Assembly: GCA_037974335.1 (NCBI GenBank)
Contig: CM075729.1
Coordinates: 131,258,312 to 131,322,311 of the forward strand
Reading direction: 5' to 3'
From: Prionace glauca
Lineage: Eukaryota > Chordata > Chondrichthyes > Carcharhiniformes > Carcharhinidae
Length of the DNA: 64,000 nt
Under the pieces are notes generated by a model. That model saw only the letters and a program-made list of their open reading frames with translations. It was not told where the DNA came from and did not search any database. Shown here in pieces: positions 21,283-33,300 of this stretch; the first letter of the stretch is position 1; the number at the start of each line of letters is the position of its first letter. A program made the position numbers and the translations under genes.

Positions 21283-21765
21283 GCACATTCTCCCTGTGTC
21301 TGCGTGGGTTTCCTCTGGGTGCTCCGGTTTCCTCCCACAGTCTGAAAGATGTGCAGGTTAGGGTGCATCAGCCACGCTAAATTCTCCCTCAGCGTAACCC
21401 GAACAGGTGCCGGAGTGTGGGCGACTAGGGGATTTTCACAGTAACTTCATTGCAGCATTATAGGGGGGGCGGTTTAGAACAGAGTTGAGGAGGAACTTCT
21501 TCACTCAAAGGGTGGTGAATCTCTGGAATTCTCTGCCCGTTGAAGTGGTGGAGGCTGCCTCGCTAAATATTTTTAAGAAACGGGTTGATGGGTTTTTGAT
21601 AAGAGAGGGGATTAAGGGTTATGGGGAGAGGGCGGGAAGGTGGAGCTGAGTCACGACAGATCAGCCATGATCTTATTGAATGGCGGGGCAGGCTCGAGGG
21701 GCCAGATGGCCTACTCCTGCTCCTATTTCTTATGTTCTTATGTTCTTATTAATGTAAGCTAATAA
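21283..21765 (+). mobile_element. Type-1 SINE split by a CR1-B insertion
   Basis: Body and tail to GCAGCATTA (21460), then LINE, then ATTAATGTAAGCTAATAA. Confidence 0.8.
21461..21747 (+). mobile_element. CR1-like LINE (family B), 3' end, in a SINE tail
   Basis: Starts GGGGGGGCGGTTTAGAACAG and ends CTTATGTTCTTATGTTCTT. Flanked by ATTA at 21457-21460 and 21748-21751. Confidence 0.85.
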
Positions 21766-22215
21766 ATTTTAGCTTTTTGACTCCCTGATGTAAATGTCTT
21801 TTCCCAAAAATCAAGTACCTGGATTGTCACTGTTCTGATGCCAGCTTTTTCTCCCTTTTTTAAATTCCAGGTATATTTAATTAATGGAACTGAACTTCAG
21901 AGCTGTGTTTGGATTTGAACTGATATCCACTGGAGCACTAATCCACACCTCTGAACCACTTGTCCCAGTGATCTAACTGCTGTGTACTGAGCTGAACGGG
22001 GGTCACAGAAGAAAACTTGGAAGAAGACATGAAATTTCCGCACTGATTCAGTGTTTTTTCCAAGGCTGCACAGTGGTTTTTTTAATGTCAAGGGTACAGG
22101 AAGCTGCAGAGTGACAAATCTAAAGGAATAACAGTGCCCGGGACCCCAGGGGCACATTGACTGTAATGCATGAAATATAATTTAATGTAAATCTCCCTCA
22201 CCCTCAGACAAAATC
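21766..22215. other. Intergenic, mostly unassigned
   Basis: GTTTGGATTTGAACTGATAT to CCACTTGT (21908-21965) resembles a tRNA-like SINE head in reverse. Nothing else seen. Confidence 0.35.
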
Positions 22216-23000
22216 GTGGGCAGCACAGTGATTAGCCCTGCTGCCTCACCAGGGACCCGGGTTCAATTCCAGCCTCAAGTCACTGTGTGTGAGGAGTCTG
22301 CATATTCTCCCCGTGTCTGCGTGGGTTTTCTCAGACGCTCCAGTTTCCTCCCACAGTTTAAAGATGCGCAGGTTAGGTGGATTGGCCATGCTAAGTTGCC
22401 CCTTAGTGTCCAAAGATGTGCAGGTTAGATGGATTGGCCATGTTAAATTGCCCTTTAGTGTCCAGAGATGTTCAGGTTAAATGGATTGGCCATGCTAAAT
22501 TGTCCCTTAGTGTCCAAAGATGTGCAGGTTAAGTGAATTGGTCATGCTAAATTGCTCCTTAGTGTCCAAAGATGTGCAGGTTAGGTGGATTGGCCATGCC
22601 AAGTTGCCCCATAGTGTACAAAGGTGTGCAGGTTAGGTGGATTGGTCATGATAAGTTGTCCCTTAGTGTCCAAAGGTGTTCAGGTTGGATGTATTGGCCA
22701 AGTTAAGTTGTCCCTTAGTGTCCAAAGATGTGCAGGTTAATTGGATTGGCCATGCTAAATTGCCGCTTATTGTCCAAAGATCTGTAGGTCAGGGGGTTGG
22801 TCATACTAAATTCTCCCTACGTGTCCAAAGATGTGCAGGTTAGGTGGATTGCCCATGTTAATTGCCCCTTAGTGTCAGGGGGATTAGTAGGGTAAATATG
22901 TGGGACTACGAGGATAGGGCCTGGGTGGGGTTGTTGTTGCTGCAGACTCGATGGGCTGAATGGCCTCTTTCTGCACTGTAGGGATACTATGATTCTAAAC
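22216..23000 (+). mobile_element. HE1-like SINE, type 2, ~9-unit array
   Basis: Head GGGCAGCACAGTGATTAGCC, body, array 22370-22870 with more diverged units than elsewhere, type-2 tail. Confidence 0.85.
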
Positions 23001-23277
23001 CCACTTTCAAACCAAGCAATCTGACCAAGATTTCGAACATGTGTTAATACCTCCTCCGGTTGCATGTAAACCTTTCTTTGTTCACTTTCTCGTGAAGTGT
23101 ATGTTACACGGGCTATATAAATACCTTGTTGTTTTTGTCTTGGCCTGTCACTATATTGTTAATGTGTAATAAATTTAGATTGTACTTTCAGTATTTGGAA
23201 GGCAAGACCACGTTTGTCAGACTTATGATTTTATTTAAGCTTAAGTGAGCCCTCAAAGTGCACAGAATTCGGAGATG

Positions 23278-23842
23278 TTTGATTTGATTTGGTTCGATTT
23301 ATTTTTGTCACATGTATTAGTTTGCAGTGAAAAGTATTGCTTCTTACACGCTATGCAGACAAAACATACTGTATGTAGAGAAGGAAAGGACAGAGAGCAG
23401 ATGTAGTGTTACAGTCACAGCGAGGGTGTAGAGAAAGATCAACTTAATGCGAGGTAGGTCCATTCAAAAGTCTGACAGCAGCAGGGAAGAAGCTGTTCTT
23501 GAGCTGGTTGGTACATGACCTCCTGACAGAAGAAGATGGAAAAAGGAATGTCCGGGGTGCATGGGGTCCTTAATTACGCTGGCTGCTTTGCCGAGGCAGC
23601 GGGAAGTGTAGACAGATGGATGGGAGGCTGGTTTATGTGATGGATTGGGCTACATTCACGACCTTTTGTAGTTCCTTGCAGTCTTGGGCAGAGCAAGAGC
23701 CCAGACCAAGCTGTGATACAACCAGAAAGAATGCTTTCTATGGGGCATCTGTAAAAGTTGGTGAGGGTCGTAGCTGACATACCAAATTTCCTTAGTCTTC
23801 TGAGAAAGTAGAGGCGTTGGTGGACTTTCTTAACTATAGTTA
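23278..23842 (-). mobile_element. Rex1-like LINE, 3' ~560 bp
   Basis: TTTGATTTGGTTCGATTTAT tail at left; the - strand codes MSATTLTNFYRC and SILSGCITAW. 23001-23277 before it is unassigned. Confidence 0.82.
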
Positions 23843-24654
23843 TAGAATAACAATTGTCTCAGTGATCAGTAGCTCCATTTGTGAATGAGAACATCACATA
23901 TTCAGCTTTGAAATCAGGGGGATGAGGTTGATCTGGACACATAGAGCACTATACTAGATAGCTTGAAAATTCATACCCCTGTTTAAAAGCAGTGGCCTCT
24001 TAAGCGATCATAACAAATCAAAGATCTTAGATTTGAATCCCGAAATTACACAGTTGTATTCAGTGGAAAGTCAGCTTGCAATGCTCAGGTATTAGGGGCT
24101 AAAAAGACAGAGGGTGTTGAAGTATCTCAATGACTCTAAGTTAAGATATATCTATGAGTCTACTGGCTCAATCCTTCAATTCTGGGGAGAAAAAGATTGA
24201 TCCTAATGGCACGTATCCATCCATCAGATTCGATTACAAGCGGAACAGCTTGATATGGAAAAAAATAGGGAAGTGAATAAACTGGAGAACGGGTAAGACA
24301 GAAATAAAGAAAACTTGAATTGAAAGAAGAGGAAAAAGGAAGCGAGAAGTGCAGAAACTTGAAGCAAGCTCATTTGAACTCAACAGAGTTAAGATTAATT
24401 CACATGAACAGGACTGGGACTAAAACTTGAGTGATTTAACTCCTGATTTTCATTTGATGAGGGATTCCTTTTGACACGACTTTTCGCAACAACACAGAGA
24501 TTCTTACGAAATCCCTGAACACAGTATCTACAATTTTTGTGGGCGTGGGAATGGGAATAAGGCCAGAACAGTGTTCACATGTACACATTTGGCCAAGGCA
24601 GCTGTTGATGTCAAACTGCATCTCCAGGCACGTTTCCCCTTAATTAGGATTTGA
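23843..24654. other. Intergenic, unassigned apart from a possible exon
   Basis: AT-rich, no repeats recognised; contains the putative coiled-coil exon 24228-24292. Confidence 0.4.
24228..24292 (+). other. Possible orphan coiled-coil exon
   Basis: 65 nt framed by CCATCCATCAG and GTAAGACAG and open in one frame: IRLQAEQLDMEKNREVNKLE. The heptad-like pattern and splice signals resemble the short coiled-coil exons of TRIM or butyrophilin-like genes. No neighbouring exon was found on this strand, so it may be a relic of a lost gene or chance. Confidence 0.25.
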
Positions 24655-25475
24655 GAATAGGATTAGTGGTGTTTTCCTACAATTGTACAGGGTGTTGGTG
24701 AGGCCACAAAAGGAGTATTGGGTGCAGTTTTGGTGCCCTTATCTGAGGAAGGATGTCCTTGCTATAGAGAGAGTGCAGTGAAGGTTTGCCAGGCTGATTC
24801 CTGGGATGGCAGGTCTGTCAAATGAGGAGAAACTAAGTTGGTTAGAACTATGTTCACTGGAGTTTGTAAGAGTGAGAGGGGATCTCATAGAAACTTATAA
24901 AATTCTAATAGGAGTAGGGCAGTATGGTGGCACAGTGGTTAGCACCGTTGCCTCACAGTGCCAGGGACATGGGTTCAATTCCTGGTGGCACAGTTGTTAG
25001 CACTGCTGCCCCGCAACGCCAGGGACCCGGGTTCGATTCCCGCCTTGAGTCACAGTCTATGCGGAGTCTACACATTCTCCCCGTGTCTGCATGGGTTTCC
25101 TCCAGTTTTATTTTATTTATTTATTAGTCACAAGTAAGGCTTACATTAACGCTGCAATGAAGTTACCATGAAATGTCCTCCCACAGTCCAAGGTGTGCGA
25201 GTTAGGTGGATTGCCCCTTAGTGTCAGGGGGAGTAGCTAGGGTAAATGTATGGCGTTATGGGATAGCACCCGGGTGGAATTGTGGTCAGTGCAGACTCAA
25301 TGGGCTGAATGGCCTCCTTCTGCACTGAAGGTTTCTATGTTTCTACACAGGGTAGATTCAGAAAGAATATTCCTAATGGTGGGGAGTCCAGACTAAGGGT
25401 CACAGTTTGAGGGTAACCTTTTAGGACTTTTAGGACTGAAGTGAGGAGAAATTTCTTCACCCCTACCCCAGTGTG
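24655..25475 (+). mobile_element. L2/CR1-like LINE split by SINEs
   Basis: Segments 24655-24912 (GGTGAGGCCACAAAAGGAGT ... GAGAGGGGATCTCATAGAAA) and 25345-25475 (GGGTAGATTCAGAAAGAATA). It ends where the 60-bp satellite begins. Confidence 0.75.
24913..25344 (+). mobile_element. Double-headed HE1-like SINE with an internal reverse tail
   Basis: Two tRNA heads in tandem (24920 and 24986), then body, interrupted at about 25107-25174 by a reverse type-1 tail (TTTATTTATTAGTCACAAGT ... ATGAAGTTACC), then body and type-2 tail. Confidence 0.8.
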
Positions 25476-27236
25476 GGACATGGAATTGTTAGCAGAGGGG
25501 AATCTGTGAGTGTGGGGATCCCTACCCCAGAATGAGACACAGCATTGTTAGCAGAGGGGAATCTGTGAGTGTGGGGGATCCCTACCCCAGAGTGGGACAC
25601 AGCACTATTAGCAGAGGGGAATCCGTGAGTGTGGGGGATCCCTACCCAGTGTGGGACACTGCATTGTTAGCAGAGGGGAATCTGTGAGTGTGGGGGGTCC
25701 CTACCTCAGTATGGGACACAGTACTGTTAGCAGAGGGGAATCTGTGAGTGTAGGGAACCCTATCCCAGTGTGGGACACAGCACTGTTAGCAGAGGGGAAT
25801 CTGTGAGTGTGGGGGATCCCTATCCCAGTGTGGGACACAGCTCTGTTAGCAGAGGGGAATCTGTGTGTGGGGGATCCCTACCCAGTGTGGGACACTGCAT
25901 TGTTAGCAGAGGGGAATCTGTGAGTGTGGGGGATCCCTACCCCAGAATGGGACACAGCTCTGTTAGCAGAGGGGAATCTGTGAGTGTGGGGGATCACTAC
26001 CCCAGTGTGGGACACAGCATTGTTAGCAGAGGGGAATCTGTGAGTGTGGGGATCCCTACCCCAGAATGGGACACAGCACTGTTAGCAGAGGGGAATCTGT
26101 GAGTGTGGGGGATCACTACCCCAGTGTGGGACACAGCATTGTTAGCAGAGGGGAATCTGTGAGTGTGGGGATCCCTACCCCAGTGTGGGACACAGCACTG
26201 TTAGCAGAGGGGAATCTGTGAGTGTGGGGATCCCTACCCCAGTGTGGGACACAGCACTGTTAGCAGAGGGGAATCTGTGAGTGTGGGGGATCCCTACCCA
26301 ATGTGGGACACTGCATTGTTAGCAGAGGGGAATCTGTGAGTGTGGGGGGTCCCTATCCCAGTGTGGGACATGGAATTGTTAGCAGAGGGGAATCTGTGAG
26401 TGTGGGGGATCCCTACCCCAGTGTGGGACACAGCACTGTTAGCAGAGGGGAATCTGTGAGTGTGGGGGATCCCTACCCCAGTGTGGGTCAGAGCGCTGTT
26501 AGCAGAGGGGAATCTGTGAGTGTGGGGGATCCCTACCCCAGAATGGGATACAGCATTGTTATCAGAGGGGAATCTGTGAGTGGGGGGGATCCCTACCCCA
26601 GTGTGGGTCAGAGCGCTGTTAGCAGAGGGGAATCTGTGAGTGTGGGGGATCCCTACCCCAGAATGAGACACAGCACTGTTAGCAGAGGGGAATCTGTGAG
26701 TGTGGGGGATCCCTACCTCAGTGTGGGTCAGAGCGCTGTTAGCAGAGGGGAATCTGTGAGTGTGAGGAATCCCTACCCCAGTGTGGGACATTGCATTGTT
26801 AGCAGAGGGGAATCTGTGAGTGTGGGGGATCCCTACCTCAGTGTGGGTCAGAGCTCTGTTAGCAGAGGGGAATCTGTGAGTGTGAGGGATCCCTACCCCA
26901 GTGTGGGATACTGCATTGTTAGCAGAGGGGAATCTGTGAGTGTGAGGGATCCCTACCCCAGTGTGGGACACAGCACTGTTAGCAGAGGGGAATCTGTGAG
27001 TGTGGGGGATCCCTACCCCAGTGTGGGACATTGCATTGTTAGCAGAGGGGAATCTGTGAGTGTGGGGGATCCCTAACCCAGTGTGGGACACAGCTCTGTT
27101 AGCAGAGGGGAATCTGTGAGTGTGGGGGATCCCTAACCCAGTGTGGGACACTGCACTGTTAGCAGAGGGGAATCTGTGAGTGTGGGGGATCCCTAACCCA
27201 GTGTGGGACACAGCACTGTTAGCAGAGGGGAATCTG
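25476..27236. repeat. 60-bp satellite, about 30 units
   Basis: Unit GTGTGGGACACAGCACTGTT AGCAGAGGGGAATCTGTGAG TGTGGGGGATCCCTACCCCA. Period is exactly 60 bp from about 26340 on, 57-61 before. Because 60 is a multiple of 3, open frames of 257 and 305 codons run through it on both strands; they are by-products. Variant units (GTGGGTCAGAGCGCTG) alternate at 26483, 26603, 26723 and 26843, a 120-bp higher-order repeat. Confidence 0.95.
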
Positions 27237-27747
27237 TTACAGAATTTAAACTGGTCCTTTCAAAGGATTGGTAAGAATTGATCTTAAGGGTTCAGAAATG
27301 CCTGGAAAGAGTGAAGTTGCACTGATTAGACATGGATTTCTTCTGCGATGATGGTGAAGAAAGTGGTTCCTGTGTAACTTTAATCAAGACTCACTGCAAT
27401 AATGTTGGGAATCAAATTGTAGTTAACTTTGTAGCAGCATCTAAGCTGCCTTCACGATGACTGTGGTGCAGTTCCTGGGATGATACACTCTAACTCGCTG
27501 AGTATAAAACATGTAAGCAGAATAAGGAGTTCCATTTGGACAATGATAGCAGTAAAGCACTAGCTGTGGCGACCTTTATTATGATTTGACACAGTTGGCG
27601 TCTGCAGATCTCGTAACAAGCTGACAACGTACAATCTCCAACATTAATTCAGCAATTAGGATCCTCCCGCCCCCCCCCCCACCCCACTCTCCACCCTTCC
27701 CCACCCCCCACACCCCCAGGATACAGAATTCGATAATTAGACCATTT
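27237..27747. other. Intergenic, unassigned
   Basis: No feature seen except a C-rich stretch at 27664-27717. Confidence 0.4.
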
Positions 27748-28335
27748 CATCTTCACAGAAACTATAGAATCCCTACGGTGCAGAAGGAGGCCATTCAGCC
27801 CAAGGAGCCTGCAGCAACAATAATCCCACCCAAGGCCTATCCCCGTAACCCCACATACTTCCCCTGCTAATCCCCCTGACACCTAGAGACTAGCATGGCT
27901 AATCTATCTAACCCACCCATCTTTGGACCCTAAGGGGCAATTTAGCATGGCCAATCCACTATCCTGCACATCTTTGGACACTAAGGGGCAATTTAGCATG
28001 ACCAATCCACCTATCCTGCACATCTTTGGACACTAAGAGGCAATTTAGCATGGCCAATCCACCTAACCCACACATCTTTGGACACTGAGGGGAAATTTAG
28101 CATGGCCAATCCACCTAACCTGCACATCTTTGGACACTAATGGGTAATTTAGCATGGCCAATCCACCTAACCTGCACATCTATGGACACTAAGGGGTAAT
28201 TTAGCATGGCCAACCCACATAACCCGCACATCTTTAGACACATTGGGGCAATTTGGCATGGCCAATCCATCTAACCTACACATCTATGGACACTAAGAGG
28301 CAATTTAACATGGCCAATCCACATAGCTTGCACAT
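27748..28335 (-). mobile_element. HE1-like SINE, type 2, ~8-unit array, head lost
   Basis: Tail CAGAAGGAGGCCATTCAGCC at left and 52-bp units up to 28335, where it ends without body or head. Confidence 0.82.
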
Positions 28336-29119
28336 ATCGACATGTTCAAGTCTTGTTCTGGGCTATCATTTCCTGTCATCTCCCAGGGTGAATGTTTCCT
28401 TTTGATGACAAATAGCCTCAAACACGTCGTACAAAGAAAGTGGTGGCCATTCAGCCCTTTTCCAAGTGTTGATGGGACAATTAAACATCACCAACCCCCA
28501 CAGACCGCATTAATCTTGGCGGCTTAAGTTGTTCTTCAACAACTTAAAGGGAGCCACTCTTAATAAAATGTGGCCTGGATGGAGCGCCCAGTCCCTGAAC
28601 ATCTGCCAGGGCTGCCCTTGTCTCATTTCAATGGGGGAAGACAGCCAGGGCAGTTTATCACAGAGGGTGGCACAGTGCCACAGTGGTTACCCTCCTTCTG
28701 CACTGTGGGCATTCTGCTATTCTATCCTCTGCTTCTGTGAGAAAAATAATTCAAGAATCGAATGATAATCCGGGTACAATTTGGGACCCTGACGATGTAA
28801 TAACAGACCGACCCAGGTGTAGCTGAAGGTACTTCCATTTAACTGGAGAATGTGAGACTCTGAGACAACTAATCTGGGAAGTTGACGTGCTGAGCGGAAA
28901 GCTGCCTGGCACATTGAAAAGGGGTTGTGAAATTGTGCGCAAATTGCTTACAAAAGCTGGCAGAAGGTGAGCCAAAGTGTCTGAATTTGACAATCAGTGC
29001 ACGCAGTGTTATCCATTTCGCAGATTGCTGTGAGCCAGGCTAATTAAAGCTATAAATTCCATTGTTCTAAAAAGTCAAGGGAAAGACGTCATGGAGGGGA
29101 ATGTGGGTGAGAGGGGGAG
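28336..29119. other. Intergenic, mostly unassigned
   Basis: Contains a 60-bp remnant of an HE1-like SINE with head joined directly to tail (28664-28725). Otherwise nothing seen. Confidence 0.4.
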
Positions 29120-29500
29120 ATTTATTCATTCGTGGGAAATGAGCGTCGCTGGCTGACCAGCATTTATTGCCCGTCCCTCGTTGCCCTTGAAAGTTCTTAA
29201 ACAACTGAGTGTCTCGCTAGGCCGTTCCGAGGGCAACTGAGAGTCAACCACATTGCTGCGACTCTGGGATTACATGTAGGCCAGACTGGGTAAGGATGGC
29301 AGATTTCCTTCCCTTTAATGAACCAGATGAGTTTTTCTGACATTGGTTTCATGGTCTTCAGAAGATTCCTAGTTCCAGATTTTTAAAAAATTATTGAATT
29401 CAAATTCCACCAGTTGCTGAGGCGGGATTTGAACCCGGGTCCCCAGGACGGGAGCTGAGTTCCTGGATGAATATTCTCACCATAATACCACTTCCCTTTG
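29120..29500 (-). mobile_element. SINE family B, full length
   Basis: TTTATTCATTCGTGGGAAAT, GCGTCGCTGGCTGACCAGCA, GATTACATGTAGGCCAGACT, GGATTTGAACCCGGGTCCCC (B box in reverse), CATAATACCACTTCCC. Confidence 0.85.
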
Positions 29501-29793
29501 GGTTAGACGGGGACAACATGAGGGAAGCCACGGGCAGAGGGTGAAACTGGGCAAGGGTTGGCAAGGCAGCACAAGAACGGTTGCAATCGCCATCTGTTTT
29601 ACCCCATTTCCCCACCCCCTGACACAGGTTCTGTGGGATACTGGCTAGGTGCGACAATGGTTTAAGAGACATCTCCCCTGATTTACCCTTCTCCACCCAT
29701 CTCCCGCCTCGCCAATCCTGGCCCGCACTCAACAGGCCGAGAGGGTGGAAGGGAGAGGGTCGAGGGAAGAGGGACGATTGGGAATGAGCTCCG

Positions 29794-30341
29794 TTAATGA
29801 AAGGTAGACTGGCAGATTTTCAGTGGCTCCGAGTTCTCCCCGTGCCCACTCAGGCAGGGGCTGAAGAAGGGGTACAGTTTCTCGGTGAACAGGTCGGTGA
29901 AGGTGTGCAGGTGGGACATGTTGTCCGCATTGTAGAAGGACACTTGGCCTCCCTCGTAGTCCAGGTACACCCCGATCCTCCTGGGACGGGTGCTCAGCCT
30001 GAGCCGGGTGCGGGGCAGGGAGCCGGCCTTGTAGTCGTTGCCGTTCCTGAGCCACACGATCCAGTAGCCAGCCTGTGGGATGGCCGTGATGTCCCCCTTC
30101 CTGTTGATGGACTCCTTCACCACGCCCACATCCCACTCGGTGCTCTCGCCCACCACCACCTCCCAGTAATGCCTCCCCATGGTGAAGCCCGGGGAGCCCA
30201 ACACGCAGAGAGAGGGATTGAACCTCTCCGGGGTGTCGGGCAGCTGCTGCTGCTTGTTTGCGTATCTGACGCTGGTCAAGTCTTCCGATATGAGGAGCCA
30301 GGAGTGAGCCGTCTTCGGGTTCAAGGTCACTGATGCCGGAA
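29794..30341 (-). CDS. TRIM-B exon 6, PRY/SPRY (B30.2) domain
   Basis: 548 nt from acceptor GGATCAG to TAA at 29796-29794. The PRY starts [20 protein letters not shown] (LNP in place of LDP), then [18 protein letters not shown], then [17 protein letters not shown], ending LKICQSTFH. The domain is full length and intact. Codons are GC-rich compared with the surrounding repeats. Confidence 0.95.
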
Positions 30342-33300
30342 CTGATCCAGAGAGAGGGAGAGAGGTAACAAGTAATCACAAAGTAAGTCATAAAATCATA
30401 AAATCCCTACAGTATTGAAAGAGGTCATTCAGCCCATCGCATCTGTACCGAGAAACAATCCCACACTATTCCCTTAACCTCACACATTTACCCTGCTAAT
30501 GCCCTAACACTAAAGGACAATTTAGCATGGCCAATCCACCTAACCTGCACATCTTTGGACACTAAGTGACAATTTAGCATGGCCAATCCACCTAACCTGC
30601 ACATCTGCAGATGCAGATGTATGGGATTGGGGGTGATCTAGGTAATTGGATCAGGAATTGGCTAGCAGATAGGAGACAGAGGGTGGTGGTTGATGGTAAA
30701 TATTCGTCATGGAGTTCGGTTACGAGTGGTGTGCCTCAGGGATCTGTTTTGGGGCCACTGCTGTTTGTAATTTTTATTAATGATCTGGATGAGGGTATAG
30801 TTGGGTGGATTAGTAAGTTTGCTGATGACACCAAAGTCGAGGTGTGGTAGATTGTGAGGAAGGGTGTCATAGTTTGCAGGGTGACTTAGAAAGGTTGCAG
30901 AGCTGGGCTGCGAGGTGGCGGATGGAGTTTAATGTGGAGAAGTGTGAGGTAATTCATTTCGGTAGAAATAATAGATGTGTTGAGTATAGGGCTAACGGGA
31001 GGACTTTGAATAGTGTGGAGGAGCAGAGGGATCTAGGTGTATGTGTACATAGATCCCTGAAAGTTGGGAATCAAGTAGATAAGGTTGTTAAGAAGGTATA
31101 TGGTGTCTTGGCATTTATTGGTAGGGGGATTGAATTTAGGAGTCGCAGCGTCATGATGCAACTGTACACAACTCTGGTGCGGCCGCACTTGGAGTACTGT
31201 GTGCAGTTCTGGTCCCCACATTACAGGAAGGATGTAGAGGCTTTGGAGAGGGTGCAGAAGAGGTTTACCAGGATGTTGCCTGGTATGGAGGGGAGATCCT
31301 ATAAGGAGAGACTGAAAGATTTGGGGTTGTTTTCGTTGGAAAGAAGGCAGCTAAGAGGGGACCTTATTGAAACATATAAGATAATTAGAGGTTTAGAACA
31401 TTACAGCGCAGAACAGGCCCTTCGGCCCACGATGTTGCGCCGGCCAGTTACAAAACAATAACCCACTAGCCTAAACCAATCCTTTTCGTCCATAAGGTTG
31501 GACAGGGGTTTAGACAGGGCAGATAGTGATAGCCTTTTTCCTAGGATGGAGAAAGCTAGCACGAGGGGGCACGACTTTAAATTAAGGGGGGGTAGTTATA
31601 GGACTGATGTCAGGGGTAGATTCTTTACCCAGAGGGTGGTGAGGGACTGGAATGCCCTGCCAGCTGCAGTTGTAAATGCGCCTAGTTTGGGGGCGTTTAA
31701 GAGATCTGTGGATAGGTTTATGGATGAAAAGGGATTGGTTTAGGCTAGTGGGTCATTGTTTTGTAACTGGTCGGAACAACATCGTGGGCCGAAGGGCCTG
31801 TTCTGCGCTGTAATGATCTATGTTCTATGTTCTTTGGACACTAAGTGACAATTTAGCATGGCCAATCCACCTAACCTGAGCATCTTTGGACACTAAGGGG
31901 CAATTTAGCATGGCCAATCAATCTAACCGACACATCTTTGGACACTAAGGGGCAATTTAGCATGGCCAATCCACCTAACCTGCACATCTTTGGACACTAA
32001 GCGGCAATTTAGCATGGCCAATCCATCTAACCTACACATCTTTGGACGCTAAGGGGCAATTTAGGATGGCCAATCCACCTACCCTGCACATCTTTGGACA
32101 CTAAAGGGCAATTTAGCATGGCCAATCCATCTAACCTGAACATCTTTGGACACTAAGGGGCAATTTAGCATGGCCAATCCCCCTAATCTGCACATCTTTG
32201 GACACTAAGGGACAATTTAGCATGGCCAATCCATCTAACCTGAACATCTCTGGACACTAAAGGGCAATTTAGCATGGCCAATCCATCTAACCTGAACATC
32301 TTTGGTCACTAAGGGACAATTTAGCATGGCCAATCCACCTAACCTGCACATCTTTGGACACTAAGGGGCAATTTAGCATGGCCAATCCACCTAACCTGCA
32401 CATCTTTGGACACTAAGAGACAATTTAGCATGGCCAATCCACCTAACCTGCACATCTTTGGACACTAAGGGGCAATTTAGCATGGCCAATCCATCTAACC
32501 TGCACATCTTTGGACACTAAGGGACAAGTTAGCATGGCCAATCCCCCTAATCTGCACATCTTTGGACACTAAGAGACAATTTAGCATGGCCAATCCACCT
32601 GACCTGCACGTCTTTGGACACTAAGGGGCAATTTAGCATGGCCAATCCACCTAACCTGCACATCTTTGGACGCTAAGGGACAATTTACATGGCCAATCTA
32701 CCTAACCTGCACATCTTTGAACACTAAGGGGCAATTTAGCATGGCCAATCCACCTAACCTGCACATCTTTGGACACTAAGGGGCAAGTTAGCATGGCCAA
32801 TTCACCTAACCTGCACATCTTTGGACACTAAGGGGCAATTTAGCATGGCCAATCCATCTAACCTGCACATCTTTGGACACTAAGGGACAAGTTAGCATGG
32901 CCAATCCCCCTAATCTGCACATCTTTGGATACTAAGGGACAAGTTAGCATGGCCAATCCCCCTAATCTGCACGTCTTTGGACACTAAGGGGCAATTTAGC
33001 ATGGCCAATCCACCTAACCCGCACATCTTTGGACACTAAGGGACAATGTAGCATGGCAAATCCACCTAACCTGAACATCTTTGGACACTAAGGGACAAGT
33101 TAGCATGGCCAATCCACCTAACCTACACATCGTTCGCTGAATTGGGCATAGGGTCTAAATCAGGATTCCTACCAGCTGGGGAACACATTGTCATTCTTCG
33201 GCTCACCTCACCAGAGCTGGAGAAGCCCAATTATTATTCAACTGTGTGAACTTGAATGTAATTAGCGCACTTGAATCTTGATTCAAAACCCTCCCACTTT

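Larger units (their letters stand above)
30388..33135 (-). mobile_element. HE1-like SINE, type 2, ~27-unit array split by CR1-A
   Basis: Tail at 30388-30500 and 52-bp units at 30515-30609 and 31833-33135. Variants CCCCCTAATCTGCAC and GACAAGTTAGCATGG recur in blocks. Lies in TRIM-B intron 5. Confidence 0.88.

Noticed and set aside
26294-27211. 305-codon open frame on the minus strand (and 257 codons on plus)
   Set aside because: Product of the stop-free 60-bp satellite; no start context, no non-repeat domain.
29797-30391. 178- and 220-codon frames overlapping TRIM-B SPRY in other frames
   Set aside because: Shadows; only the frame with WEVV and LDYE has family motifs and correct splice phase.
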